NCBI RefSeq assembly: GCF_900177725.1
Contig: NZ_FXAT01000016.1
Span: 105,479-169,478 of the forward strand
Length of the DNA: 64,000 nucleotides
Origin: Paraburkholderia susongensis
Lineage (GTDB): Bacteria; Pseudomonadota; Gammaproteobacteria; Burkholderiales; Burkholderiaceae
Direction of reading: 5' to 3'
Shown here piece by piece: positions 25,724-34,152 of this stretch. The position numbers and the translations under genes are program-made. Each line of letters starts with the position of its first letter. Position 1 is the first letter of the stretch. The notes beneath the pieces were generated by a model. The model saw nothing but the letters and a program-made list of their open reading frames with translations. It ran no database searches and was not told where the DNA came from.

Positions 25724-27439
25724 ATGATTGACGCAGACGATACGAGCGCGAGCTCACCGGAATCCGAACCCCCGTTCTCCTCGCTGGAGCATCGGCGGCA
25801 CCAGATGTTTCCCCGCCTTTCCAGTACGCAGATCCAGAGCGCGAGACGTTTTGCACGCCGCAAGTCGTTCAGGGCCGGAGACCTGGTCTTCGAAACCGGA
25901 CGCGTGGACGAAGGATTGCATATCCTGCTGAGCGGCTGCGTCCGAATCTTTTCGCGCGACCCGCGGGGGCGCACTACGCTCGTGATCGAGCACCACGACG
26001 GGCATTTCATGGGCGAGATGGTGCAGCTCACCGGCAAGCCGTCCCTCGTCGACGCGATCGCAGTGACCGATTGCGACACGCTCGTGCTGAAGCCGGAGCA
26101 ACTGCGGGCGCTCATCATCGCGGACGCCCAGCTCGGCGAACACATCATGCGCGCGTTGATCCTGCGGCGTCTCGGGCTCATCGAGCAGGGACTGGGGCCC
26201 ATTATCGTCGGCCATGCCGACGACGCGCATCTGGTTCGGCTGCAGGGCTTCCTGAGGCGCAACGCGTATCCTTCGACCGTGATCGATGCGAGCAACGATT
26301 CGGAGGCCGTACGGTTCCTTGCCGGCCTCACCTCGAAGCCCGACGACTTTCCGCTCGTGTTTTGTCCCGACGGATCGGTCCTGCGAGCGCCGGACGAAGC
26401 GGAACTCGCCACCCGGCTGGGTCTCGTGCCGACGTTCTGCGCTTCGCAATGCTACGACATCGCGATCATCGGAGCCGGACCGGCGGGCCTCGCGACGGCG
26501 GTTTACGCGGCGTCTGAAGGGCTCTCGGTGGTGGTGTTCGATCGGCGCGCGCCGGGAGGCCAGGCTGGCGCGAGCGCGCGCATCGAAAACTACCTGGGCT
26601 TTCCGACGGGAATCACGGGGCAGGCGCTCGCGGCGCGCGCATTCCAGCAGGCTCTCAAATTCGGTGCTCATGTCGCCATTCCGACGGCGGTCGAGCGCAT
26701 CGAACGCACATCCGGCAAGTTCGCGCTTGCGCTTTCCGATCAACAGTGCGTTCGCGCGCGAGCAGTCGTGGTGGCGAGCGGCGCGGCGTACCGCAAACCT
26801 TGCGTGCCAGGCTTCGAGCGCTTCGACGGCCGAGGGATCTACTACTGGGCGTCGCCCATCGAGGCGCGTATCGTGAGAGGCCATGACGTCGTGCTGATCG
26901 GCGGCGGCAACTCGGCGGGGCAGGCGATCGTGTTTCTCGCCAACTTCGCGAGAAGCGTGCGCGTGCTGATTCGCGGGCATAGTCTCGAAGCCAGCATGTC
27001 GCGCTATCTGATCGATCGAATCGGCGCGCTGCAAAACGTTTCGATTTGCGCGAACTGCACGCTCGAAGCGCTGGAGGCGAGCCAGGGATGTCTCGAACGG
27101 ATTCACGTGCGGCATCGGGAAGCCGGAGGCGAGGTCATCGAGCTCATCGAGACGCAGCATCTTTTCCTGTTTATCGGCGCAGATCCGAAAACCGACTGGC
27201 TGACATCGAGCGGCGTTCAACTGGACGAGCGCGGATTCGTCATGACGGGACAGTCCGAGGTCAGCAAGGCTTCGAGCTGCCTTCCGCTGGAGACGAATGT
27301 GCCGGGCCTCTTCGCCATCGGCGACGTGCGCTCAGGCGCGCCAAAGCGGGTGGCCGCGGCCGTCGGAGATGGTGCGGCGGTGGTGGGGCAGATTCATGCG
27401 TGGCTCAACCAGGACGCGGAGCCAAGCAGGGCTTCCTGA
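25724..27439 (+). CDS. Cyclic-nucleotide-binding / thioredoxin-reductase-like FAD oxidoreductase fusion
   Basis: A 571-residue three-part protein. Residues about 20-135 are a CRP-type cNMP fold (FRAGDLVFETGRVDEGLHIL, GHFMGEMVQLTGKPSLVD). Residues about 145-235 look like a thioredoxin-fold domain without cysteines. The rest is a thioredoxin-reductase-like FAD/NAD(P) module: IIGAGPAGLATAVYAASEG, ARIENYLGFPTGITG, VLIGGGNSAGQA and LFAIGDVRSGAPKRVAAAVGDG. The redox-active CxxC is absent; the position reads YYWASPIE. It therefore cannot reduce thioredoxin in the usual manner. A GTG 45 bases upstream is an alternative start. It converges on the antiporter gene. Electron acceptor and ligand are unknown. 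Confidence 0.88.
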   Translation: MIDADDTSASSPESEPPFSSLEHRRHQMFPRLSSTQIQSARRFARRKSFRAGDLVFETGRVDEGLHILLSGCVRIFSRDPRGRTTLVIEHHDGHFMGEMVQLTGKPSLVDAIAVTDCDTLVLKPEQLRALIIADAQLGEHIMRALILRRLGLIEQGLGPIIVGHADDAHLVRLQGFLRRNAYPSTVIDASNDSEAVRFLAGLTSKPDDFPLVFCPDGSVLRAPDEAELATRLGLVPTFCASQCYDIAIIGAGPAGLATAVYAASEGLSVVVFDRRAPGGQAGASARIENYLGFPTGITGQALAARAFQQALKFGAHVAIPTAVERIERTSGKFALALSDQQCVRARAVVVASGAAYRKPCVPGFERFDGRGIYYWASPIEARIVRGHDVVLIGGGNSAGQAIVFLANFARSVRVLIRGHSLEASMSRYLIDRIGALQNVSICANCTLEALEASQGCLERIHVRHREAGGEVIELIETQHLFLFIGADPKTDWLTSSGVQLDERGFVMTGQSEVSKASSCLPLETNVPGLFAIGDVRSGAPKRVAAAVGDGAAVVGQIHAWLNQDAEPSRAS

Positions 27440-27459
27440 GCCGCGCATACGGGGCGGCT
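27439..27459. terminator. Hairpin between convergent genes
   Basis: AGCCGC and GCGGCT pair perfectly across a nine-base loop between the stops of the oxidoreductase and antiporter genes. There is no T-run, so termination is only suggested. Confidence 0.3.
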
Positions 27460-27514
27460 TGACCCAGACGCATATGGGCGGGGTAATCGAAGCTTCGGTG
27501 TGCATACCAACGCG

Positions 27515-29095
27515 TTACGGTTCGAGCAGGCGCAACAGGCGCAACTCTTCGAGATCGAGTTCGGATTCGATGCGATGCAAGACCGCATCGTCCACCTTGC
27601 CGTCGCGGTGCAGGTCGAGCAGCGTCTTGCGCGACACGCCGACGAGTTCGAGCTCGACGCGCAGGAAGCGCGCACGGTGCTCGACCCGTTCAGCGCCCGA
27701 CGTGTACGCGTTCTCGTTGGCGCTGACACGGATCCGGTATTCGGCGAGCAGGCGTTCGATCGTGGCGCGTTCGAGGTCGGACGCACGCTTGCCGATTTCC
27801 TCGAGCGCGGCGAGGGACGCGCCGAACGTACGGGCGCGAGCCTCGTGCTCGGACATGGTATGGCGTGCGACCGGGCGCAGCTTCAGCAGCCGGATCAGCG
27901 GCGCGAGACTGCCGCCCTGCACGACGAGCGTCGCGATGATGAGCAGGAAGGTGCTGAAGACGATCAGATCACGTCCCGGGAAATTTCCCGGCAATGCAAT
28001 CGCGGCTGCGAGGCTCACGACGCCGCGCATGCCGGCCCATCCGAGCACGACGGCCTCGCCGAACGACCACGGCTGGCTGCTCACGTGCCCTGCGCGCAAG
28101 CGGCTCGGCAGCCAGATCGCGGCGAACACCCACACGAGGCGCGCGGCGATGGCTGCCGCGGTCGCGGGCAACGCGACACGCAGGCCGGCCATCAGCACGG
28201 CGCCTTCGTGATTCACGTGCGCGAGGATGCCATGCAGCGTGAGGCCGATCAGGATGAAGACGAGCGCATCGAGCGCGAACACGATCGCTTCCCACGTCGC
28301 CTTCGCCTTGATGCGCATGCCGGCATCGAATACGCGATGCTGGCGGATGCCGAGCACGAGACCGCAGGTCACGACCGAGAGCACGCCTGATCCGTGCACG
28401 GCCTCGGCGATGCCATAGCTCGCCCAGGCCATGACGAAGGTCAGGACAATGCCGAGCATCGGATCGCGAAGACGCGGCAGCACCCAGCACATGGCCTGGC
28501 CGCATGCGAGACCGACCGCGACGCCGATCAGCGTCAGCGCGAAGAACAGCCCCGTTCCGCTCGCGACCGTGATCGTGGCCGTGAGCGCGGCGGACACCGC
28601 CATCTGATAGAGCAGCAGGCCCGAGGCGTCGTTCACGAGGCTTTCGCCTTCGAGCACGGCCACGAGTCTTCCGGGCAGCGGATGGCGCTGAAGGATCGCC
28701 TTCGCCGCGACCGCATCGGGGGGCGAGACGATCGCGCCGAGCGTGAAGCAGGCGGCCCACGGCAGATCGGGGTTGAAGGCGCGCACGCAGACAGCGACGG
28801 CAAGTGTCGTGAACGTGACCGCACCGAGCACGAGCGAAACGATGGTGGTGAGCTCCTGCCGGAACTCCTTCCATGCCGTGTAGAACGAACTCGACATCAG
28901 CAGCGGCGGCAGCACGGCCGCGAGCAGCAAGTCCGGGTCCATGTCGGGAACGCGCTTGCCGGCGACCGCGATCACGCAGCCGCCCAGCAGCAGCACGACG
29001 GCGGGCGGGATCGCCACGCGCTCGGCGAGCCAGGTCAGCGCGCCCGCGCCGCAGATCAGCAGCAGAAGATAGTGAAAAAGCTCGACGTTGTTCAT
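27515..29095 (-). CDS. CPA1-family Na+/H+ antiporter
   Basis: A 526-residue monovalent cation/proton antiporter. Seen: 11-12 hydrophobic helices, GAIVSPPDAVAAKAI near residue 120, EGESLVNDASGLLLYQ near 150 with the essential Asn-Asp pair of CPA1 proteins, GWAGMRGVVSLAAAIALP near 355, and a hydrophilic C-terminal tail of about 120 residues with Arg/Glu-rich helices, probably cytoplasmic regulation. The frame is open above, but this ATG begins the first helix. It follows the XapX gene by 49 bp on the same strand. Confidence 0.92.
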   Translation of the reverse strand: MNNVELFHYLLLLICGAGALTWLAERVAIPPAVVLLLGGCVIAVAGKRVPDMDPDLLLAAVLPPLLMSSSFYTAWKEFRQELTTIVSLVLGAVTFTTLAVAVCVRAFNPDLPWAACFTLGAIVSPPDAVAAKAILQRHPLPGRLVAVLEGESLVNDASGLLLYQMAVSAALTATITVASGTGLFFALTLIGVAVGLACGQAMCWVLPRLRDPMLGIVLTFVMAWASYGIAEAVHGSGVLSVVTCGLVLGIRQHRVFDAGMRIKAKATWEAIVFALDALVFILIGLTLHGILAHVNHEGAVLMAGLRVALPATAAAIAARLVWVFAAIWLPSRLRAGHVSSQPWSFGEAVVLGWAGMRGVVSLAAAIALPGNFPGRDLIVFSTFLLIIATLVVQGGSLAPLIRLLKLRPVARHTMSEHEARARTFGASLAALEEIGKRASDLERATIERLLAEYRIRVSANENAYTSGAERVEHRARFLRVELELVGVSRKTLLDLHRDGKVDDAVLHRIESELDLEELRLLRLLEP

Positions 29096-29144
29096 CCGCG
29101 TGCCGGCAGGTCTGGCAGCGCGGGAACGTGTGCGGGGCGATGCG

Positions 29145-29420
29145 TCACGATGATTGCCGGTTCTTTGCCGTGGCGTCGGATACGTGAGCGCCCGGCAGCG
29201 AACCGAACATGTGCTGGCCGCATTTTGCCTCGCGCCATGCAGCGCCCGGCTTGATGCCCGCGAGCATCCGGCGCGCGAGCGGAAGGATCTGCTCGCCGGC
29301 CAGCATACCGAGCAGTCCCAGCAGAGCGATGGTGGGCGGAGCTGGCGACTGCACGCCAATCGCGTAGTAGACGACACCGACAAGGATGCCGGCGAGCAGC
29401 GAAAAAATATATGGCTTCAC
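29145..29420 (-). CDS. XapX (DUF1427) small membrane protein
   Basis: A 91-residue protein with two hydrophobic segments: YIFSLLAGILVGVVYYAIG and PTIALLGLLGMLAGEQILPL, joined by the invariant SPAPP turn of the XapX family. I chose a GTG start because GAGG lies nine bases before it and family members begin there; the open frame runs 60 bases further. The C-terminal 35 residues are a soluble extension absent from the second XapX at 31566. Read with the antiporter downstream. The family's function is not established. Confidence 0.8.
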   Translation of the reverse strand: MKPYIFSLLAGILVGVVYYAIGVQSPAPPTIALLGLLGMLAGEQILPLARRMLAGIKPGAAWREAKCGQHMFGSLPGAHVSDATAKNRQSS

Positions 29421-29714
29421 GATTCGAACCTCGTTGACGACCGGCGCACCGACGATCTTTGCGCCGCATTTGCACGGCAAATTTTTAAAAAGAGTATCGG
29501 GTTTTCATAATTGGGAAAAGGCTTATTCAGATTATTTAAGGGTAAATTTTTTGGAATTAGATTAATTCCATTTTTTAGTTGTTGATTTTCCGCTTTAGCG
29601 TGTCAAATAACCGGAGCTGGCTGACGATCTCACCAGTGCAATACACCCTGGCCCCCTCCCGGTCATACCCGTGAGGCAGCGTCTCCTCTCTCTGGTACAA
29701 AGGAAATATTTGTC
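29421..29714. promoter_or_regulatory. AT-rich divergent control region with two perfect inverted repeats
   Basis: Between the XapX-antiporter operon and the isochorismatase-family gene. ATTTGC-ACG-GCAAAT (29468-29482) and GGAATTA-GAT-TAATTCC (29553-29569, followed by six T) are perfect inverted repeats in DNA that is far richer in A+T than its surroundings from about 29480 to 29600. They could be operators for the nearby LysR protein; the second, with its T-run, could also end plus-strand transcription. No gene is visible. Confidence 0.5.
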
Positions 29715-30401
29715 ATGAGCAATCCTAAGCTTGAAGTCCTTACTCCGCAGAACAGCCAGCTGATCATCATCGATCAACAGCCGCAGATGGCCTTCGGCGT
29801 GCAGTCGATCGACCGTCAGGTGCTGAAGAACAACGTCGTCGCGCTGGCCAAGGCGGCCAAGGTGTTCAACATCCCGACCACGATCACCTCGGTCGAAACG
29901 GAAAGCTTCTCGGGCTATACGTATCCCGAACTGCTCGACGTGTTCCCGGACCACAAACTGCTGGAGCGTACGTCCATGAATTCGTGGGACGACCAGAAGG
30001 TTCGCGACGCGCTCAAGGCGAACGGCCGCAAGAAGGTGATCGTGGCGGGCCTGTGGACGGAAGTCTGCAATACGACATTCGCGCTGTGCGCCATGCTCGA
30101 AGGCGGCTACGAAATCTACATGGTGGCCGATGCGTCGGGCGGTACCTCGAAGGATGCGCACGATTTCTCGATGCAGCGCATGATCCAGGCCGGCGTCGTG
30201 CCCGTCACGTGGCAACAGGTCATGCTCGAGTGGCAGCGCGACTGGGCTCGTCGCGAAACGTACGACGCGGTCATGGCGATTGCGAAGGAGCATTCGGGCG
30301 CCTACGGCATGGGCGTCGACTATGCCTACACGATGGTTCACAAGGCACAGCAGCGCACGGCTGAACCGCATGAACTGCTCGCGGCGGTACCGGCGAGGTA
30401 A
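29715..30401 (+). CDS. Isochorismatase-family hydrolase (YcaC-like)
   Basis: A 228-residue cysteine hydrolase. Seen: catalytic Asp in IIIDQQPQMAFGV near residue 20, the central strand and nucleophile in VAGLWTEVCNTTFAL near 118, and TWQQVMLEWQRDWAR near 170 typical of the YcaC subgroup. Family reactions are amide or vinyl-ether hydrolysis on small carboxamides; YcaC-type substrates are unknown. AAGGAA precedes the ATG by ten bases. It converges with a LysR gene and lies across an AT-rich region from XapX-antiporter. Confidence 0.93.
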   Translation: MSNPKLEVLTPQNSQLIIIDQQPQMAFGVQSIDRQVLKNNVVALAKAAKVFNIPTTITSVETESFSGYTYPELLDVFPDHKLLERTSMNSWDDQKVRDALKANGRKKVIVAGLWTEVCNTTFALCAMLEGGYEIYMVADASGGTSKDAHDFSMQRMIQAGVVPVTWQQVMLEWQRDWARRETYDAVMAIAKEHSGAYGMGVDYAYTMVHKAQQRTAEPHELLAAVPAR

Positions 30402-30431
30402 TCGCGGTTCGTCGTGGCCGCACGGACCGAT

Positions 30432-30458
30432 GCGGCGCTTTTCATGCGAAGGCGCCGC
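30432..30458. terminator. Hairpin between convergent hydrolase and LysR genes
   Basis: GCGGCGC and GCGCCGC form a perfect seven-base stem with a 13-base loop containing TTTT. Sits 30 bases after the hydrolase stop and 28 bases from the LysR stop; possible bidirectional terminator without a long T-tract. Confidence 0.35.
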
Positions 30459-30486
30459 GTCGGCGGGCGCATAAGGTTGGCTGCTT

Positions 30487-31410
30487 TCAGCGTTCGGACA
30501 TGGCCCATGGCGCGTGGGCCAGGTGCTCGACGAGAAAGTCGAGCAGCGCGGTGACGCGTGTCGTGCGCAGCATGCCGGGCGGCGTAATGAGGTTCACGTC
30601 GATGTCGTCGATTGCCCAGTCGCACATGATGTGCTCGAGCTCGCCGCGCTTCAACGCATCCCACACCAGAAACTCCGGTTGAAGGGCGATGCCCTGACCG
30701 GCGAGCAACGCGGGCACGAGTACGTCGGCGTTGTTGGTGCGGATGCGCCCGCGCACGGGCACGGCATGTTCTTCGCGGGACGTCGCGTTGCGAAAGCGCC
30801 AGTACTCCGGCGTCGGCAGGTTCGTGTAGGTCAGCACCGTGTGCTGCTCGAGTTCGCGCGGATGAGCGGGACGTCCATGCTGTTCGAGATAGGCGGGCGC
30901 CGCGACGAGCGGCCGGCGCACTGCGCAGAGGCGGCGCGAGCGCAGCGAAGAGTCGCTCAGTTCGGCAATCCGGATCGCGACGTCGAAGCCGCCCGCCACG
31001 ATGTCGATCAGATGGTCGGTGAGCGTGAGCTCGACGTCGACGCCCGGATAGCGGGCGAGAAAGTCGGGAAGCAGCGGCGCGAAATAGCGCAGGCCAAACG
31101 ACATCGGTGCGTTCACACGCACGACGCCGTGCGGCTCGATCGCGAGTGCCGACGCTTCGCTTTCGAGGATCTCCGCGTCGGCGAGCAGTTGCATCGCGCG
31201 CTCGCGCAGTTGTTCGCCGGTCGGCGTGAGCGACAGCTTGCGCGTCGTGCGGTACAGCAGCATGGTGCCGAGCTTTTGCTCGAGACGCGCGATGGCCTTG
31301 GAGACGGTCGGCTGTGAAACGCCGAGCAGGTCCGCAGCCTTGGCGAACGAGCCGGTCTCGGCCACGCGCGAGAAGATGGCCCAGGCTTCGAGATCAGGGA
31401 GATTTTGCAT
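30487..31410 (-). CDS. LysR-family transcriptional regulator
   Basis: A 307-residue LysR protein. Helix-turn-helix at residues 8-60: AIFSRVAETGSFAKAADLLG with VSQPTVSKAIARLEQKLGTM; effector domain starts at VVRVNAPMSFGLRYFAPLLP. It diverges from the XapX-amidohydrolase operon across 155 bp, so it probably controls that operon. The frame is open upstream, but family homology starts at this ATG. Confidence 0.92.
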   Translation of the reverse strand: MQNLPDLEAWAIFSRVAETGSFAKAADLLGVSQPTVSKAIARLEQKLGTMLLYRTTRKLSLTPTGEQLRERAMQLLADAEILESEASALAIEPHGVVRVNAPMSFGLRYFAPLLPDFLARYPGVDVELTLTDHLIDIVAGGFDVAIRIAELSDSSLRSRRLCAVRRPLVAAPAYLEQHGRPAHPRELEQHTVLTYTNLPTPEYWRFRNATSREEHAVPVRGRIRTNNADVLVPALLAGQGIALQPEFLVWDALKRGELEHIMCDWAIDDIDVNLITPPGMLRTTRVTALLDFLVEHLAHAPWAMSER

Positions 31411-31565
31411 GTTGGCGCATGTTGCAATCGAAACGACGGACGTCGGGTGGGCCTGCCTCGGCGATAAGGACAACTCAATGCCGCCGTGCGGACGCGAAGC
31501 GGATCCCGGTGGCACGAACCGGGATGCGACGACCCGCATTCTAATCCTTCGAGGAGTCTGATCGC

Positions 31566-31733
31566 ATGGAATCGTATCTCGTATCACTCAGTGCGGGCGT
31601 GCTCGTCGGCGTGATCTACAGCGTCATCAAGGTCCGCTCGCCGGCGCCGCCGCTGGTTGCTCTCATCGGTTTGCTGGGCATGTTGATCGGCGCGCAGGCC
31701 ATCCCAACCCTCAGGCCGCTGTTCGGCTTTTAA
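31566..31733 (+). CDS. XapX (DUF1427) small membrane protein, second copy
   Basis: A 55-residue protein with two hydrophobic segments, SLSAGVLVGVIYSVIKV and LVALIGLLGMLIGAQAIPTL, and the SPAPP turn between them. GAGGAG lies nine bases before the ATG. It is clearly related to the protein at 29145 but lacks that one's C-terminal extension. First gene of the plus-strand operon that continues into the amidohydrolase 28 bases later. XapX function is not established; a two-helix peptide could be an accessory subunit of a membrane protein. Confidence 0.85.
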   Translation: MESYLVSLSAGVLVGVIYSVIKVRSPAPPLVALIGLLGMLIGAQAIPTLRPLFGF

Positions 31734-31761
31734 TCGAAGTACGTGAAGCGAGGAAACGCAC

Positions 31762-33651
31762 ATGTGTGCAACCGCTACCCATCCTGATCTCATTCTGCAT
31801 AACGGACGGTTCACCACGCTCGACCGTTCGAACCCGATCGCCACCGCCGTGGCTGTCGCCGATGGCCGCTTCGTCGCCGTGGGCAGCGATGCCGAGGTGA
31901 TGCCGCTCGCGGGCGGCGCGACCCGCGTCGTCGATCTCGGCGGCCGGCCGGCGCTCCCGGGGCTGATCGACAATCACCTGCATCTGATTCGCGGCGGTCT
32001 CAACTACAACATGGAGTTGCGCTGGGACGGCGTGCGCTCTCTCGCCGTGGCGATGGAGATGCTCAGGCAGCAGGTCGCGATCACGCCAGCGCCGCAATGG
32101 GTGCGCGTGGTCGGCGGCTTCACCGAGCATCAGTTCGAAGAGAAGCGGCTGCCGAGCATCGAAGAGCTCAACGCCGTGGCGCCCGATACGCCCGTGTTCA
32201 TTCTGCATCTGTACGATCGGGCGCTGCTCAACGCAGCCGCGCTGCGCGTGGTGGGCTATACGAAAGAGACGCCGGAGCCGCCGGGCGGCACGATCCTGCG
32301 CGACGGCGCGGGCAACCCCACCGGACTGCTGCTCGCGAATCCCAATGCGTCGATTCTCTACGCGACGCTCGCGAAAGGTCCGAAGCTGCCGCCCGAGTAT
32401 CAATACAATTCGACGCGCCATTTCATGCGCGAACTCAACCGCCTCGGCGTGACCGGCGCAATCGACGCGGGCGGCGGCTCGCAGAATTATCCCGACGATT
32501 ACGAAGTCATCCGCAAGCTCCATGAAGCGGGCGAGATGACGGTGCGCATCGCGTACAACCTCTTTACGCAAAAGCCGAACGACGAGAAGGAAGACTTCGT
32601 GAACTGGACCCGCACGGTCAAGTATCACGATGGTTCGGACTACTTCAGACACAACGGCGCGGGCGAGATGCTCGTGTTCTCGGCGGCCGACTTCGAGGAC
32701 TTCCGTGTCGCGCGCCCCGAGCTGCCGCCCGGGATGGAAGGCGAGCTCGAAGGCGTAGTGCGCGTGCTCGCGCAGAACCGCTGGCCGTGGCGGCTGCATG
32801 CCACCTATGACGAAACCATCAGCCGCGCGCTCGACGTGTTCGAGAAGGTCAACCAGGACATTCCGCTCGAAGGCCTCAACTGGTTCTTCGATCACGCGGA
32901 AACCGTTTCCGGGCGTTCGATGGACCGCATCGCGGCGCTGGGCGGCGGCATCGCGGTGCAGCATCGCATGGCCTACCAGGGCGAGTATTTCGTCGAGCGC
33001 TACGGCGCGCAGGCGGCGGAGGCCACACCGCCGGTCGCGAAGATGCTGGAGAGAGGCATCAAGGTCTCGGCCGGCACCGACGCCACGCGCGTGGCGTCGT
33101 ACAACCCCTGGGTATCGCTTGCGTGGCTCGTGACCGGCAAGACGGTTGGCGGCCTGCGGATGTATCCGCAGCGCAACCTGCTCGATCGCGAAACGGCCCT
33201 GCGCATGTGGACGGAGTACGTCACCTGGTTCTCGAACGAAGAAGGCAGGAAAGGCCGCATCGCGGTCGGCCAACTGGCGGACCTGATGGTGCCGGACCGC
33301 GACTTCTTCGCGTGCGCCGAGGACGATATCGCCGCCACGACGGCATTGCTCACGGTGGTCGGCGGCAGGATCGTCTGGGGAGCGGGCCCGTTCTCGCAAT
33401 ACGACGCGCCGATTCCGCCCGCCATGCCGGACTGGTCGCCGGTGCGCCAGTACGGCGGCTATGGCGGCTGGGGCGTGAAGCAGCGCGAGGGCGCGCCGTT
33501 GCAGCGTGCCGCGGCGGCGGCGATGTGCGCTTGCGCAAACGCCTGCGACCTGCATGGCCACGGCCACGCGAGTGCATGGGGCAGTACATTGCCGACCTCG
33601 GATGCCAAGGGTTTCTGGGGCGCGTTCGGTTGCTCCTGCTGGGCGATCTGA
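31762..33651 (+). CDS. YtcJ-like amidohydrolase (amidohydrolase-3 family) with Cys/His-rich tail
   Basis: A 629-residue metal-dependent hydrolase. Seen: N-terminal composite-domain strands (DLILHNGRFTTLD), metal motif LPGLIDNHLHLIRGG near residue 68, FDHAETVSG near 376, VQHRMAYQGEYF near 397 and SAGTDATRVASYNPW near 434. GAGGAA precedes the ATG. Family enzymes hydrolyse amides or cyclic amides; substrate here is unknown. The C-terminus is odd: MCACANACDLHGHGHA and then FGCSCWAI, a Cys/His cluster well able to bind metal. No signal peptide. One base separates it from the DoxX gene. Confidence 0.9.
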   Translation: MCATATHPDLILHNGRFTTLDRSNPIATAVAVADGRFVAVGSDAEVMPLAGGATRVVDLGGRPALPGLIDNHLHLIRGGLNYNMELRWDGVRSLAVAMEMLRQQVAITPAPQWVRVVGGFTEHQFEEKRLPSIEELNAVAPDTPVFILHLYDRALLNAAALRVVGYTKETPEPPGGTILRDGAGNPTGLLLANPNASILYATLAKGPKLPPEYQYNSTRHFMRELNRLGVTGAIDAGGGSQNYPDDYEVIRKLHEAGEMTVRIAYNLFTQKPNDEKEDFVNWTRTVKYHDGSDYFRHNGAGEMLVFSAADFEDFRVARPELPPGMEGELEGVVRVLAQNRWPWRLHATYDETISRALDVFEKVNQDIPLEGLNWFFDHAETVSGRSMDRIAALGGGIAVQHRMAYQGEYFVERYGAQAAEATPPVAKMLERGIKVSAGTDATRVASYNPWVSLAWLVTGKTVGGLRMYPQRNLLDRETALRMWTEYVTWFSNEEGRKGRIAVGQLADLMVPDRDFFACAEDDIAATTALLTVVGGRIVWGAGPFSQYDAPIPPAMPDWSPVRQYGGYGGWGVKQREGAPLQRAAAAAMCACANACDLHGHGHASAWGSTLPTSDAKGFWGAFGCSCWAI

Positions 33652-33652
33652 C

Positions 33653-34099
33653 ATGACGGCGCTGACCGGCAGCAGCAACCCCGCATGGGTCCGTGCGCTG
33701 CTTTCGCCGTGGTGGGTCGCGCCGCTCGTGCGCCTTGCGCTGGTGTCCGCCTATTTGATCGGCGGTGTCGACAAGGCGCTGCACTTCGACAGCGCCATCT
33801 CGGAGCAGGCGCATTTCGGCCTGCATCCGCCCGCGTTCTGGGCAGCGCTCGCGATCGTGGTCGAGATCGGCGGTTCGCTGTGCGTGGTGGTGCGCCGCTT
33901 CACGTGGATCGGCGTGGGCGGCCTCGGTATGCTGACGGCCGTGGCGATGCTGGTTGCCAACGACTTCTGGAACCAGACCGGCACTGCGCGCTTCATGGCG
34001 CTCAACAGTTTTTTCGAGCATCTGGGACTGATCGCGGCGCTCGTGCTCGTGACCATGCTCGCCGATGCGCAACCCGCGGCCAGCGACAGCCGCGCCTGA
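33653..34099 (+). CDS. DoxX-family inner-membrane protein
   Basis: A 148-residue protein with four hydrophobic helices (about residues 22-42, 60-80, 88-108, 124-142). VRLALVSAYLIGGVDKALHF matches the first helix of DoxX proteins and NDFWNQTG the loop between helices 3 and 4. It starts one base after the amidohydrolase stop. DoxX proteins are associated with quinone-linked or redox processes in the membrane; the role here is unassigned. Confidence 0.8.
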   Translation: MTALTGSSNPAWVRALLSPWWVAPLVRLALVSAYLIGGVDKALHFDSAISEQAHFGLHPPAFWAALAIVVEIGGSLCVVVRRFTWIGVGGLGMLTAVAMLVANDFWNQTGTARFMALNSFFEHLGLIAALVLVTMLADAQPAASDSRA

Positions 34100-34124
34100 T
34101 CGATCAGGAAGACTGATCGATCAG
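34096..34124 (+). promoter_or_regulatory. Two copies of a 12-bp palindrome forming an intercistronic hairpin
   Basis: CTGATCGATCAG occurs at 34096-34107 and again at 34113-34124 with GAAGA between. Each copy is a perfect palindrome, so the copies can also pair with each other as a 12-base stem with a five-base loop in mRNA. The first copy includes the DoxX stop codon. It may be an operator pair or an mRNA-stabilising/processing hairpin. Confidence 0.6.
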
Positions 34125-34152
34125 CAAGATGAAATATCAAGGAAATCACGCT

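Noticed and set aside
31711..33678. 655-codon open frame on the minus strand opposite the amidohydrolase
   Set aside because: Antisense shadow of a well-supported metal hydrolase, with no recognisable domain.
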